DNA from: Symbiodinium natans | Lineage: Eukaryota; Sar; Dinophyceae; Suessiales; Symbiodiniaceae | Length of the DNA stretch: 64,000 nucleotides | NCBI GenBank assembly: GCA_905221605.1 | Contig: CAJNDS010000194.1 | Coordinates: 62,001 to 126,000 of the forward strand | Direction of reading: 5' to 3' | Part shown: positions 32,829-44,400 of the stretch, piece by piece | Layout: every line of letters starts with the position of its first letter | Position numbering within the stretch: the first letter of the stretch is position 1 | The notes under the pieces: model-generated | The model's database searches: none | Told to the model about the DNA's origin: nothing | Seen by the model: only the letters and a program-made list of their open reading frames with translations | Program-made: the position numbers and the translations under genes

Positions 32829-35416
32829 ATGTCGCGCCTCCGTCCTGCCATGCACCTGCTTGCGCTGCACGCGATGCGCACGCTGCTGATGTTGCTGGTT
32901 GTGCGGAGTGCTGCGGGCAGCGAGCTCCCCGCGCTGAAGATGTCCACCTTCGATGCCCAGATTGTGGACATCCTCTGGCTTGGGCCTGACCGCAAGAAGG
33001 TCTTGCTGAACACCAAGCGAGGCTGCGGGGGAGTGATTGAGCGTTTATCTCATGTTACTTCTCAGCTTCTCCCATGTTCAGAATTGCAACGTGCTGCGCG
33101 CCGTGTATGCTTCGACTATCTTCGACTGTATTCGACCGTGCTGTAGTCACCTGAAGTCAGACTCCGCTTGCACGAAGGTACCGTCTACGAGAGCCTGGAA
33201 GATGGCAGGGACTGGGAGAAGAAGCCGGTGCACCCCGCACTACAGGTTGCGAGACTCATCATGAGTGCCGCAGACTCTTCCACTGCAGCTTAGCAGCAGC
33301 AATTGAGAGCGCCCGGTGCTGTCGCGTGGAATAGGGCGACGCTCAGCGCACCTCAGCGCTGTAGATAAGCCGAGGTGGTGGCCGTGGGCTACCGGCTCGA
33401 GGTTTTTGCAAGTTTGGATGCTGGAGAAAACTGGCACGAGGTCGTGCACCCTCCCGGCGTCAGCTGCTTTGCTTCATTGTCTTCACTTTCTTTTTCACCA
33501 AGCGAAATTCTCGCTTCAAGGGTGGGAGTCTAATGAACATAGCCATCAGCATGCCTTCGGAATTGCATGAAGCGGATTTCAGCGCTTTCCAACAGTCAGA
33601 GATCAGAGCCGGCCCTGACGGGGCATGGTTTTGGGCATAAGATTCCCTTGGTGCCATGCATTGGATAGGGGAAGGTTTTTGCAGCAATCGGTTGTCGGCC
33701 GCAGGGCCGCAGATGCCAGCGCCAAATTCCATGAGAATCCGTGCTCCTCTTCATGAGCGTCTTGAGCATCACTAGCCCTTAGAAGTTAGAATCCTTAGAA
33801 CCCAAACTCATGCTAAGAGGGCGCATGCCCCTGCAGATGTGTAAGCTGAGGACTTTCCTTCATGTTCCATCCGACGCAGCCTTCCTGGGCTCTGCTGTCT
33901 GTTTGGACCGATGAGTGCCGGCTGACGGCGCCTGGGAGCCCGTGCTCGCACAAGTTGCTGGTGACGGAGGCCCCTAAGCTTCCTCAAGTAACGAATAGAC
34001 ATTTCTTCGGAAAATCGAGGGCTTGGACAAGGCCCGGATGGTCCCGCAATGCCACTCGTGCGCAACTCCCAAGTTAGAAAGAGTAAGACGCATGACAGCC
34101 AGTACAATGCAAACAAAGCATAGACACATTTTCATTCTACTTCATTTAGATTTATGACTTTATGACTTCTTAAGATCCAGTCATGTCTTCGCTTCCCCTC
34201 ACAAAAACCTAGTTGCAGAACGAGGAATGCGCCATGTCACGGCCCATCGAATTTGGGAGTATGGAAGGTGGAGTACAGCCTCCCACCCCCAAGATTTTAA
34301 TCGTAAGAAAATATGCTCGGCACATAACCCTGCAAAACACAGGCATGTAGCGTGTCTCTTTCTCTGTTTTTCGGACGGGTGTTGGTGCTGGTTTCGCTTC
34401 TGGCTCCAGTGGGCATGGCTGCAGAGAGCGTCCCTTCTGCAGGACCTGGGCAATCGCCCCTTGGTGCCAGTCGCGGAGCACGTGGTGCAGTTCAGCTGGG
34501 GTAGAGGTGCCGTCAAGGATCGCATCTTCTTCACCCACATCAGGGACAAGAGCAAGAGGCAGAGCGCCCTCAGCCGCCCGGACATGAGCATAAGCAAGAA
34601 TCTTCAAAAATCTAGAATCCCAGAAGTAGTCTCAGTCAGTCTCAGTCAGAACATCTACGGAGTGCATCACATTAGCAATGCGAGATATTGACGCTGTCTT
34701 GCTGATGTTGCCCAGGCTTTAACGTTACAGCTGAGCCGCAGGCTCCTTCGAAGGTACTCACAAACGAGTTGAATATTGGGGATCTGTAACGCTTGCGGGC
34801 GCAACCTCGGCAGCCATGCCGGCCCACGTTCGAAAGCCAAAGTCATGTGTCACTTGGTGGGGGGTGGGGCCAAGGAGGAGGTCTCGAGGGTTTGAGAGGC
34901 TTCACGAAATACCGGGTGGCCGGGTTCTTGTGGCCCGCCCGTTGGGAAGGGGGGAAGGAGACCAGATGCTGGTCTGCTGGTTCCACACGGCCGCTAATGC
35001 CGAGGCGAATTCTAGCAAGATTGCTTTGCTTAATGAGCTTGAAGAAGATGTATCTGCCATCCCGAAATCTGAGGCAAATGGATGGAGGGAGTGGACTTTG
35101 TCTCCGTAGCAGTCTCTGGCGACAAAGCTTCGCAGAGCATCCTGCCTGCATATTGTCGAAACTGTGTCTGACGTCTAGAGAGTGTACATCGAGAGAGGGC
35201 AGGATAGGCAATTGGACTCTCCATGACTTTTCCGAGGCCTTCATGTCCAAGGCGGGAACAAGTTCGTGATCTCCGAGCAGTACATCCTAGTTGCACAGGT
35301 CAAGGATGTGTCTGCACAGACGGTGAACCTCAAGGTGAGCAAGGACAGCACGACCTTCCAGCAGGCGCGAGGGCCGCATTGTTGGGGCAACGCGAGGGGG
35401 GTGCAGCTCTGCAGGA

Positions 35417-35448
<32 letters not shown>

Positions 35449-38400
35449 GTGTGTGTGTGTGCGCGTCTTCAACTATGTGTCGTTGAGAATTGAACGATTT
35501 TTTAGGCGGTGCTTCCCACAGAGCTGGACGAGAAGTCGTACACAGTCCTTGATGCTTCTGAGAGCCCCTTGGCGGAGCCGCAGATCTCAGGATCGCATTG
35601 TAGATATGATTGATGACTGTCGTCTCTTCTCGTCCCTCTTGTTGTTGCCGCTGAGTTGTCGTGTTCTTTCATCCTCCGGGTTTTCTTGAGCTGAGGCGAG
35701 GTCGTTCTGCACGTGAACCATGGCAATGGCCTTGGAAACATCTACGTTTCGGACGCCTTCACCCCAATTCAGTGTTTCGGGCTGGGGTCGGGGGGGGGGG
35801 GGGGGGGGAGGACCCCCCCCCCCCGGCCTCATGACATCGATGTGAAGGGGTCCGAAACCGGCTCCTTGAGTCGGAACAGGGTTGGCTCTGCAGGTTGTTT
35901 TGCAGCTGAACTCTTGGCGGCCATGATAAATGAGCTCGGAGCTGTAGGGATCTTGGACTTCGGTCCACGGATTCAGGTCCAGGCATCTTCGACTGCAGTG
36001 GGCTTTTAACTTTCAATTGTTGAAATGCCCCCCACCCCCCCCCCCCCCCCACTTCAACGCCCCTCGAACTCCTTCGGAGACTTCTTCAGAGAGCGAGGAC
36101 GAGTCGGGCACTCGCTACATTCTGTCCTTGGAGCACAACGTGGGCTTGCAGGGTCATGCGGCCTTCGAGAAAGTCACGAACCTGAATGGCATCTACTTTG
36201 CCGCTGAGCAGCACATCTCGAGAGCTCAACAGAGCAGGAAAAGAAGCAGGACGCGGATCAGGTCAGTTGCAGCGTTCGACGATCCACGAGCTGAGGCCAA
36301 TGTTTGGGCAGCCACAGACAAGCCCGCAGGCCTGAAGGGGATTTCGTAGGATCCCCTGTAGGCCCCCCCTGTCGCTCCAAAGATGTGCTCTTCGAGAGGC
36401 AAGCACGACCCAGTCTCGCCGACTTGGCTGGATCACGCTTCCCGACTGCACTTCCTATACAGTTTAATTCCCTTACAGTGATTACAGGCCTGAGGATCAT
36501 CCCAAAGTGCCCTCTCAGCTGCTTCCCACGTGTGAGGCTGATTACCAACTGGGCGAGGACTCCACGCAATCCCAGACGGAGCGCTCCATACGCTACCTCA
36601 AGGCTGGCTCGAACTTTACTCTCTATACGCCGCATCCGATAAGCAACAGACGTGACACACAGACACAGACACAGACACAGAGACAGACACAGACACAGAC
36701 ACAGACACAGACACAGACACAGACACAGACAGAGACAGAGACAGAGACAGAGACAGAGACAGACAGAGACGGAGACGGAGACGGAGACGGAGACGGAGAC
36801 AGAGACAGAGACAGAGACAGAGACAGAGACAGACAGACAGACAGACAGACAGCCGCGCGCGCGCGCGCAAAGTAGAAACCCAGATCCATATTTTGTATGT
36901 CAAACGACAGCATTAACCTCTCTAGCCCCACAGCTCCGCTGCTGTCCTGGAAGAGGCACGCACGGAACAGACAGAAGCGCGGCAGCTCCATCGTCGGTTG
37001 GAGTCTAGCAATATGCCGCTCGGCGAAGAGTCCGGTAACAAGTTCAGGATCTCTTGCAGAACTCAACCATAGCAGGAGAAGCAGCGGAGGGTCAGCAACC
37101 AGTGCGGACATGGACCCGTTGTTGAGGTCGATCCGGAGCCGCATCTCCTTCGATGCCGGCGGCAACTGGGTGCCCCTGCGGCCCCCCAGCAAGGACGGCC
37201 AATTTTCTGCGAGGCGGGCGAGAAGCAAAGAGCACATCAGATGGTCTTGCAGGATTCCTTGGGGACCGACATCACCTGCCAGGGCTGTGCCCTACACCTC
37301 CATGGTACGCCTCTGGATCATGGGAAGTGCATAGAAGTGCATCGAAGTGCATGGAAGTGCGACAAGAGCAGTTGGCAGTGCACGCATGTTGGCCTTTGAT
37401 CTGCCGCACCTTTTGACAGATGCAACCTTCCAAGACAAGTTCGTGGCTTGACGGCAAGGAAGTGCCAGTTCTTCATGCTGCTTGCGACATGCTTTGTGCA
37501 ATGCTGCGATGCTTGCTAGATGCTTGAGATGCAGTCCAGAGGTGCCGTTCTACTCCTACGACAAGGCAATTGGCATCATCATGGGTGTCGGGAACGTTGG
37601 GCCGCAGCTCAGCACCTCGCCCGCATCTTTACGCCGCTGCACAAACTGGTCTGACAGGATTCTTGTACAGTGTCGTAAGTGCCATCTTTCCCCCCCCCCC
37701 CCCCCCCCCCCAAGGCTCGCTTGTGACATGCACCGGCTTGAATTGTCTTGTGTGTTTTTGGATGTTGGATGAGGCTTCGAGCCCCAGGAAGCCAACACCT
37801 ACCTGTCTCGTGATGGTGGCTTCAACTGGCTGGAGGTTAAGAAGGGAGCGCCTTTGCAGCGCCATAATGTCGTAGCATCATCATAAGGGCAGGAACCATC
37901 CTGGTATGGGAGCTGACCGTGCCAGGTGCACATCTATGAGTTCGGGAATCACGGGGCTGTGCTTGTGATGGCGGACATACTTTCTGAAACCGACGCCATC
38001 ATTTACTCTATGGATGAGGGTAACTCATGGAAGACGCTGCATCTGAGCAGCAAGATGAACGTGCCTCGTCTTGCTTATGGGCTATGCTCTGTCACTGTCA
38101 GCGCCCGTGCAAGTTGCCCAAGCGTCAGGTGACCAACATCCTGATCGAGCCCCGTGCGATCGCCACGAAGTTCCTGGCCTATGGGAGCGTCGGAGGTGGC
38201 AACTCTGAGTCCAGGGAGAACAGTGAGAACAGTTGAACGGTTCCCGTAGAGCCGTAGAGCCGTGGAGCCGCAGAGCCGTAGAGCCATCCTGTCTTCGTTT
38301 GGATAAAGTTTCAAAGGTGCCGGCGTCGTGCAGTTTCTGGACTTCGACGCTCTTGGCTGGATGCCCTGCCGGAAGCCAAATGCGCCAGGCAGTGATGCCT

Positions 38401-41400
38401 CCGAGCCCCGGCTCATCTTACCCGGGGGGGGGGGGGGGAATGGAGGGCCTATTTTTTTGGGTCTTTTTTTTTTTGGGGGCATTTTTTTTTTTTTGGTCGA
38501 TTTCCTTGGTTTTTCCTAAGAAAACCACCATTCCCTCCATATTTTTACAGGATTTGATGCATTTTCGTGGTTTTTCGTACGAAAAACAGTAATTTCTCTG
38601 TGGTTTCATAGGAAAGCGTTATTTCTGGTAGGTTTTAGAAGGAAAGAAGGAAAGAAAGGAAGGAAGGAAGGATGAAAGAAAGGAAGAAAACAAGGAAGGA
38701 AGGAAGGAAGGAAGGAAGAAAGGAGGGAAGGAAGAAAGGAAGGAAGCAAGGAAGGAAGAAAGGAAGGAAGAAAGGAAGGAAGCAAGGAAGGAAGAAAGGA
38801 AGCGTGCTTCGAAGCCCAAGAAACTAGTTGAAAAACATCGTGTGAGCATTGTGTTTGCAAATGGGGGGGGCTGCGCCCCCCCCAACCCCCCCGCTTTTTT
38901 TAAGCCGTGCAGAGCGTGCTTCAAAGCCCAAGAAACTTGTTGACACCCATCATAAGCTTCTCGGCTCGGATCACATGTTTTTTTTGGTAGGGGGTCAATC
39001 GGGTTCCAGGCCTAACAGGTTCTCTGTTCAACTGGACCCCCTTCCGGACGCTGTAGTTCTTGCCTTTGCACATGGTGTCTCAATACTGAGCCTGGGAAGC
39101 CGCACTTCGGCACCCATTCACAGATGCAATGAAGATGGCGATATGTCTGAGACCCGTGCATTCAGGTTGTCCTCGGTGCACTCACTGGCCTTCATGGATC
39201 TGGTATGGTATTTGCATGGCATTCTGCTACTGGATGTTTTTGGAGACGCCTTTGCCACCTGATGAGCTGGTTGCGCAAACGCAGTTAGCCCCACGGTTGG
39301 GAGATACACGAGTGACACCTTCAAGCATCATCACTGCAGGTCCGCTCTTCTTTATTTTACGAGCCGTGCCGGTCCCAAGTCCGGCAACCAGCATTGGATG
39401 GGCCACTGAAGACAGGCCAAATGTATTGCTGGTAGAAGTGAGGGTTGCTGCAGATTCCAGTGCTGCAGCGGGAGCCAATCAGGTTCGTGATCACCTGGGC
39501 TTCATGTGTGGGCGAAGATACTGGCCAGGCATTATGTACGCACCAACGCTTCGGGGCGGACTGCAAGGTACAGTGTTTTCACTGCCAGCGAGCTCGCGCC
39601 TATGCTCAGTGCTTGGTTTATTTATTTCGTATTTGCTTTTGTTCTTCATGTTGTATGACTATTCATTGCCACTTACGGTTGCCAGGCTTTGCGGCAATCA
39701 GGCATTTTGGGATGAATGTATGGCCACTTGCGGTTGTCAGGCTTTACGGCAACCAGGCCTATGGGCAGGGCGCCGTCTTCGGCCCCTACATTGTGCTGCT
39801 ACAGTTTGTCTCTATGCAGATGAATTCGTTTTTGCTGAGGCGTCGTCTGGGACTGCTCTGATGGCCCACCTCATGGTGCTTTCACTTTCGGTTGCAACGG
39901 CTGGAAGGATATGTGACGACATTCGTTGTGGACAGTTCGTTCCTGTTTCCCACCTAGCCCTTCTGGGATTTCGTGGGTCGGCCCATGGCGAGTTTTCGGG
40001 CAATGAGGCAACTTGCGCGATGCGACGAGTCACTGTAGTACCAGACTCTCCATGGAGGTCCTCAACTGTCTGCCCTATGAGTTTGGATCATCGTTGAGCT
40101 GACCATATTTGACTCAGTTCTTTGCTTGTACAATGCATGTGCTGGAGCAGTACCACACACTCACCCCATACTTGCTTGGTTTTTCTTGGCCACTTGCGAT
40201 TGCCAGGCTCTACGGCAACCTGGCCTGCGGGCGGGGGCGCCGTGTTATCGGCCCTTCTATTCAATATGCTGCTGCTATTTTATTTTCTTGTCTGGTGGGT
40301 GCATTGGGCTTCCTCACCGTGATGGTCCCCTACGCTGTGTACCTGCCGCTGAGGTATTCTTGGGATTGCTCTGATGGTTCTCTTTCCTCGTGGGGTGCTT
40401 CTGCCAGCTTTCTCTCATGGAGGCTGCCGCTTTGGCAAAGCTTGCCCTTTGGGCAGGACGACAGAACGATGTGCCAATGTGTCTGTCAGCGGTGGCTACG
40501 CTGCCCAAAAGCAGTGATTCCAGGAAAGTTGGCGGTAAGCATAGAGGCTTGTTGTGGACTCCGTTTCGCTTGAAATTGGCCTGTGGAGTGCATTTCGATG
40601 CTCTAGTGGACTCTGAGTCCGTCCCTCCATGGAGGTCCTCAACTGACTGCTTTTCATGAGTGAGATCCATCATTGAGCTGACCATTTTGTAGCTCAGTCC
40701 TGACGTTGTACAGTGTACAGGGCTTGCGCAGCACTTGTCTCGGGGTTGCCGTTTCCGGCCCCCTGCCCAAGGCAGAGTGGCGTGATGTGTTTTTCATTTC
40801 TTCGTTTTGACAATTCATTCACTGTTCAGCTGAGCTGTCACAGTCTACTCCCTAGTTAGTAAGTGCGAGAACGCTAGGTTGAGCGACTGTGAGCGCTGGA
40901 GACCCTGTACTGCACAGTTTGTTGAACTTCGGTTCCTGTGCAGTTGCCTTGCATGTCCATACCCGAAGCTGTTAACCGCCGCCACAGAGCGGCCGTGACA
41001 TATGTCACGAGCTACAGCTAGCTAGTAGGTCAGACCAGACCGCTGCGGAATCGAGTTCGAGTTCGAGTGACACCCATCATGTGAGCATTGTGTTTGCAAA
41101 TGGGGGGGGGGCTGCCCCCCCCCCAACCCCCCCCGCTTCTTTTAAGCCGTACCAAGCGTGCTTCAAAGCCCAAGAAACTAGTTGATAAACATCGTGTGAG
41201 CATTGTGTTTGCAAATGGGGGGGGCTGCGCCCCCCCAACCCCCCCGCTTTTTTTAAGGCGTGCAGAGCGCGCTTCAAAGCCCAAGAAACTTGTTGACACC
41301 CATCATGTGAGCAGGGTGTTTGCAAATGGGGGGCGCAGACCCCCCAACCCCCCCGCTTTTTTTAAGCCGTTCAAAGCCCAAGAAACTAGTTGAAAAACAT

Positions 41401-44400
41401 CGTGTGAGCATTGTGTTTGCAAATGGGGGGGGCTGCGCCCCCCCCAACCCCCCCGCTTTTTTTTCAGCCGAAGCCCAAGAAACTGGTTGAAACCCATCAT
41501 GTGAGCAGGTTTGCAGATGCAGAACCCCGCTTCTTTCAAGCTGTACCAAGCGTGCTTCAAAGCCCAAGAAACTAGTTGAAAAGCATCGTGTGAGCATTGT
41601 GTTTGCAAATGGGGGGGGCTGCGCCCCCCCCAACCCCCCCGCTTTTTCTTTTTTTTTAAGCCGTGCAGAGCGCGCTTCAAAGCCCAAGAAACTTGTTGAC
41701 ACCCATCATGTGAGCATTGTGTTTGCAAATGGGGGGGGGCTGCGCCCCCCCCCCCCCCCAACCCCCCCCGCTTCTTTTAAGCCGTACCAAGCGTGCTTCA
41801 AAGCCCAAGAAACTAGTTGAAAAAATCGTGTGAGCATTGTGTTTGCAAATGGGGGGGGCTGCGCCCCCCCCAACCCCCCCGCTTTTTTTAAGCCGTGCAG
41901 AGCGTGCTTCAAAGCCCAAGAAACTTGTTGACACCCATCATGTGAGCATTGTGTTTGCAAATGGGGGGGGCTGCGCCCCCCCCCCAACCCCCCCCGCTTC
42001 TTTTAAGCCGTACCAAGCGTGCTTCAAAGCCCAAGAAACTAGTTGAAAAACATCGTGTGAGCATTGTGTTTGCAAATGGGGGGGGCTGCGCCCCCCCCAA
42101 CCCCCCCGCTTTTTTTAAGCCGTGCAGAGCGCGCTTCAAAGCCCAAGAAACTTGTTGACACCCATCATGTGAGCAGGGTGTTTGCAAATGGGGGGCGCAG
42201 ACCCCCCAACCCCCCCCGCTTTTTTTAAGCCGTTCAAAGCCCAAGAAACTAGTTGAAAAACATCGTGTGAGCATTGTGTTTGCAAATGGGGGGGGCTGCG
42301 CCCCCCCCAACCCCCCCGCTTTTTTTTCAGCCGAAGCCCAAGAAACTGGTTGAAACCCATCATGTGAGCAGGGTGTTTGCAGAACCCCGCTTCTTTCAAG
42401 CTGTACCAAGCGTGCTTCAAAGCCCAAGAAACTAGTTGAAAAGCATCGTGTGAGCATTGTGTTTGCAAATGGGGGGGGCTGCGCCCCCCCCAACCCCCCC
42501 GCTTTTTTTTAAGCCGTGCAGAGCGCGCTTCAAAGCCCAAGAAACTTGTTGACACCCATCATGTGAGCAGGGTGTTTGCAAATGGGGGGGGGGCTGCGCC
42601 CCTCCCCCAACCCCCCCCGCTTCTTTTAAGCCGTACCAAGCGTGCTTCAAAGCCCAAGAAACTAGTTGAAAAACATCGTGTGAGCATTGCAAATGGGGGG
42701 GGCTGCGCCCCCCCCAACCCCCCCGCTTTCTTTCAGCCAAAGCGCAAGAAAGTAGTTGAAACCCATCATGTGAGCAGGGTGTTTGCAAATGGGGGGCACA
42801 GCGTCCCCAACCCCCCCGCTTCTTTTAAGCTGTACCAAGCGTGCTTCAAAGCCCAAGAAACTAATTGAAAAACATCGTGTGTGCATTGTGTTTGCAAATG
42901 GGGGGGCTGCGCCCCCCCCGCTCTTTTTTTTTTGAAGCCGTGCAGAGCGTGCTTCAAAGCCCAAGAGGTGTTTGCAAGTGGGGGGGCTGCGCCCCCCCCC
43001 CACCCCCCAACCCCCCCCGCTTCTTTTAAGCCGTACCAAGCGTGCTTCAAAGCCCAAGAAACGAAGGAAATGACAGGATATCTGTCCAAAATGTAAGGAA
43101 AATAGGGTTTTCCCCCTAGGAAAAACCAAGGAAAACCTAAGGGAAATTACAGGAAATCCGTCCAAAATGTAAAAAATAGGTTTTTCCCTATGAAAAACCA
43201 ACGAAAACCGAAGGGAAATTACAGAAAATCCGTCCAAAATGTAAGGAAAGTAGGGTTTTTCCTAGAGAAAACCAAGAAAATCGACCAAAAAAAAAAAAAA
43301 GGCCCAAAAAAAAAAAAAAAAAGACCCAAAAAAAAACTCCACCCGGGGGGAATAGCCTGCTGTCCTCATTTCTGACATGTACACCCTCGAATGAGTGGGG
43401 GCAGCAGGGGTGGGCTTTTTCACCCAAATATTCATGTACGTACAACCGTACAACTGCAAGCGCAGAAATGAGAGAAGCAGCAAAGACATGATCCCAGTTG
43501 AACTGCAAAGAGCAATCAAAAGCGATCGTGATAGACGTCATCGTCGTGGTGTTCGAAGATCGTCGTCCTTTAGCAGTCATGGCGGTGGCAGCGGTGGCGG
43601 AAGGTGGTGGTAGTGATGGTGGTAGTGATGGTGGTAGTGATGGTGGTAGTGATGGTGGTAGTGATGGTGGAAGTGATGGTGGTGGTGGTGGTGGTGGTGG
43701 TCGTCGTCGTCGTCGCAGCAGCAGCAGCAGCAGGAGGAGGAGGAGGAGTAGTAGTAGGAGGAGGAGGAGGGGTTATTGTAGTCAGATGACACCTTCCTTC
43801 TCTTAGTACAAAACCACAAAGGCCAGTTGCGAGCCCCTCATTGAGACGGCAGGGGCAGCGGGCCAACGGTGCGGGTGGCTAGCCCAGCACCAGAGCGTGC
43901 TGCTCCGGCTCGCGACGGCGTCAAGGTGTCAAGGCATATACACATGATTGCCCTCACCTGCTCAAAAAATCATTGCTGCTTACTTTCGGCAGCATACAGT
44001 AGGTCCTGTACCTGCCTTTCCAGATTTCCTGGAAGTGTGCTTGACCCACTTTGTCACCGCTCCCCCGCTTCACGAAGCAAAGGCACCAGAAGGGGGTTGA
44101 GTTCGGCATGCTGAGGCCCAAATGCAAGAGTGAAGCGGATGGACACCGCAGCGCAGAAGTGAAGGTTTGCCCTGATTCCTCGGGCCACGGCCACGGGCTT
44201 GGGGCCATGCAAAAACCTTGCTTTGGAAGCGAGAGGAGGGTAATGATCGAGGCCTGGCTGGATTGCCTTTATTGGCTGGGATGAGCAAGCGTGCCCGTCC
44301 TTCAAAAGTTTGGGTTCAGTGTTTCGCTTGGCCTTGTTAGGGCAGGCGGATTGGGAAGCGCAGTCCCAATAGTATCAGTGCAAGTGAGCGTTTCGTGCAT

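Larger units (their letters stand above)
38419..43347. mobile_element. Inverted-repeat-bounded element in a sortilin intron
   Basis: The left end (38419 on) reads CCCGGG-run, AATGG, then T7GGGTCT11, GGGGGCAT12 and GGTCGATTTCCTTGG. The reverse complement of the right end (43347 back to about 43255) reads CCCCGGGTGGAG, T9GGGTCT-run, GGGCCT-run and GGTCGATTTTCTTGG, so the same landmarks appear in the same order. Beyond these, inner arms carry repeated ACAGGA/TGTAATTTC and GGTTTTTC-type blocks. The enclosed 4.9 kb consists mostly of a GGAA tract, a duplicated about 0.5-kb segment and a long tandem array. No transposase was found, so it would be non-autonomous. It fills most of the single oversized intron (38349-44868) of the VPS10 gene. 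Exact ends and target duplication could not be fixed because of homopolymers. Confidence 0.68.

Noticed and set aside
39129..40097. 322-codon + strand open frame
   Set aside because: It covers sequence that is internally duplicated within the repeat element, has no domain, and its frame changes meaning between the duplicated copies.
43570..43866. Thr/Pro, His/Asp or Val/Met-rich frames over triplet repeats
   Set aside because: Low-complexity translation of the microsatellite; the same applies to frames over 3380-3515, 36655-36855 and 45842-45985.
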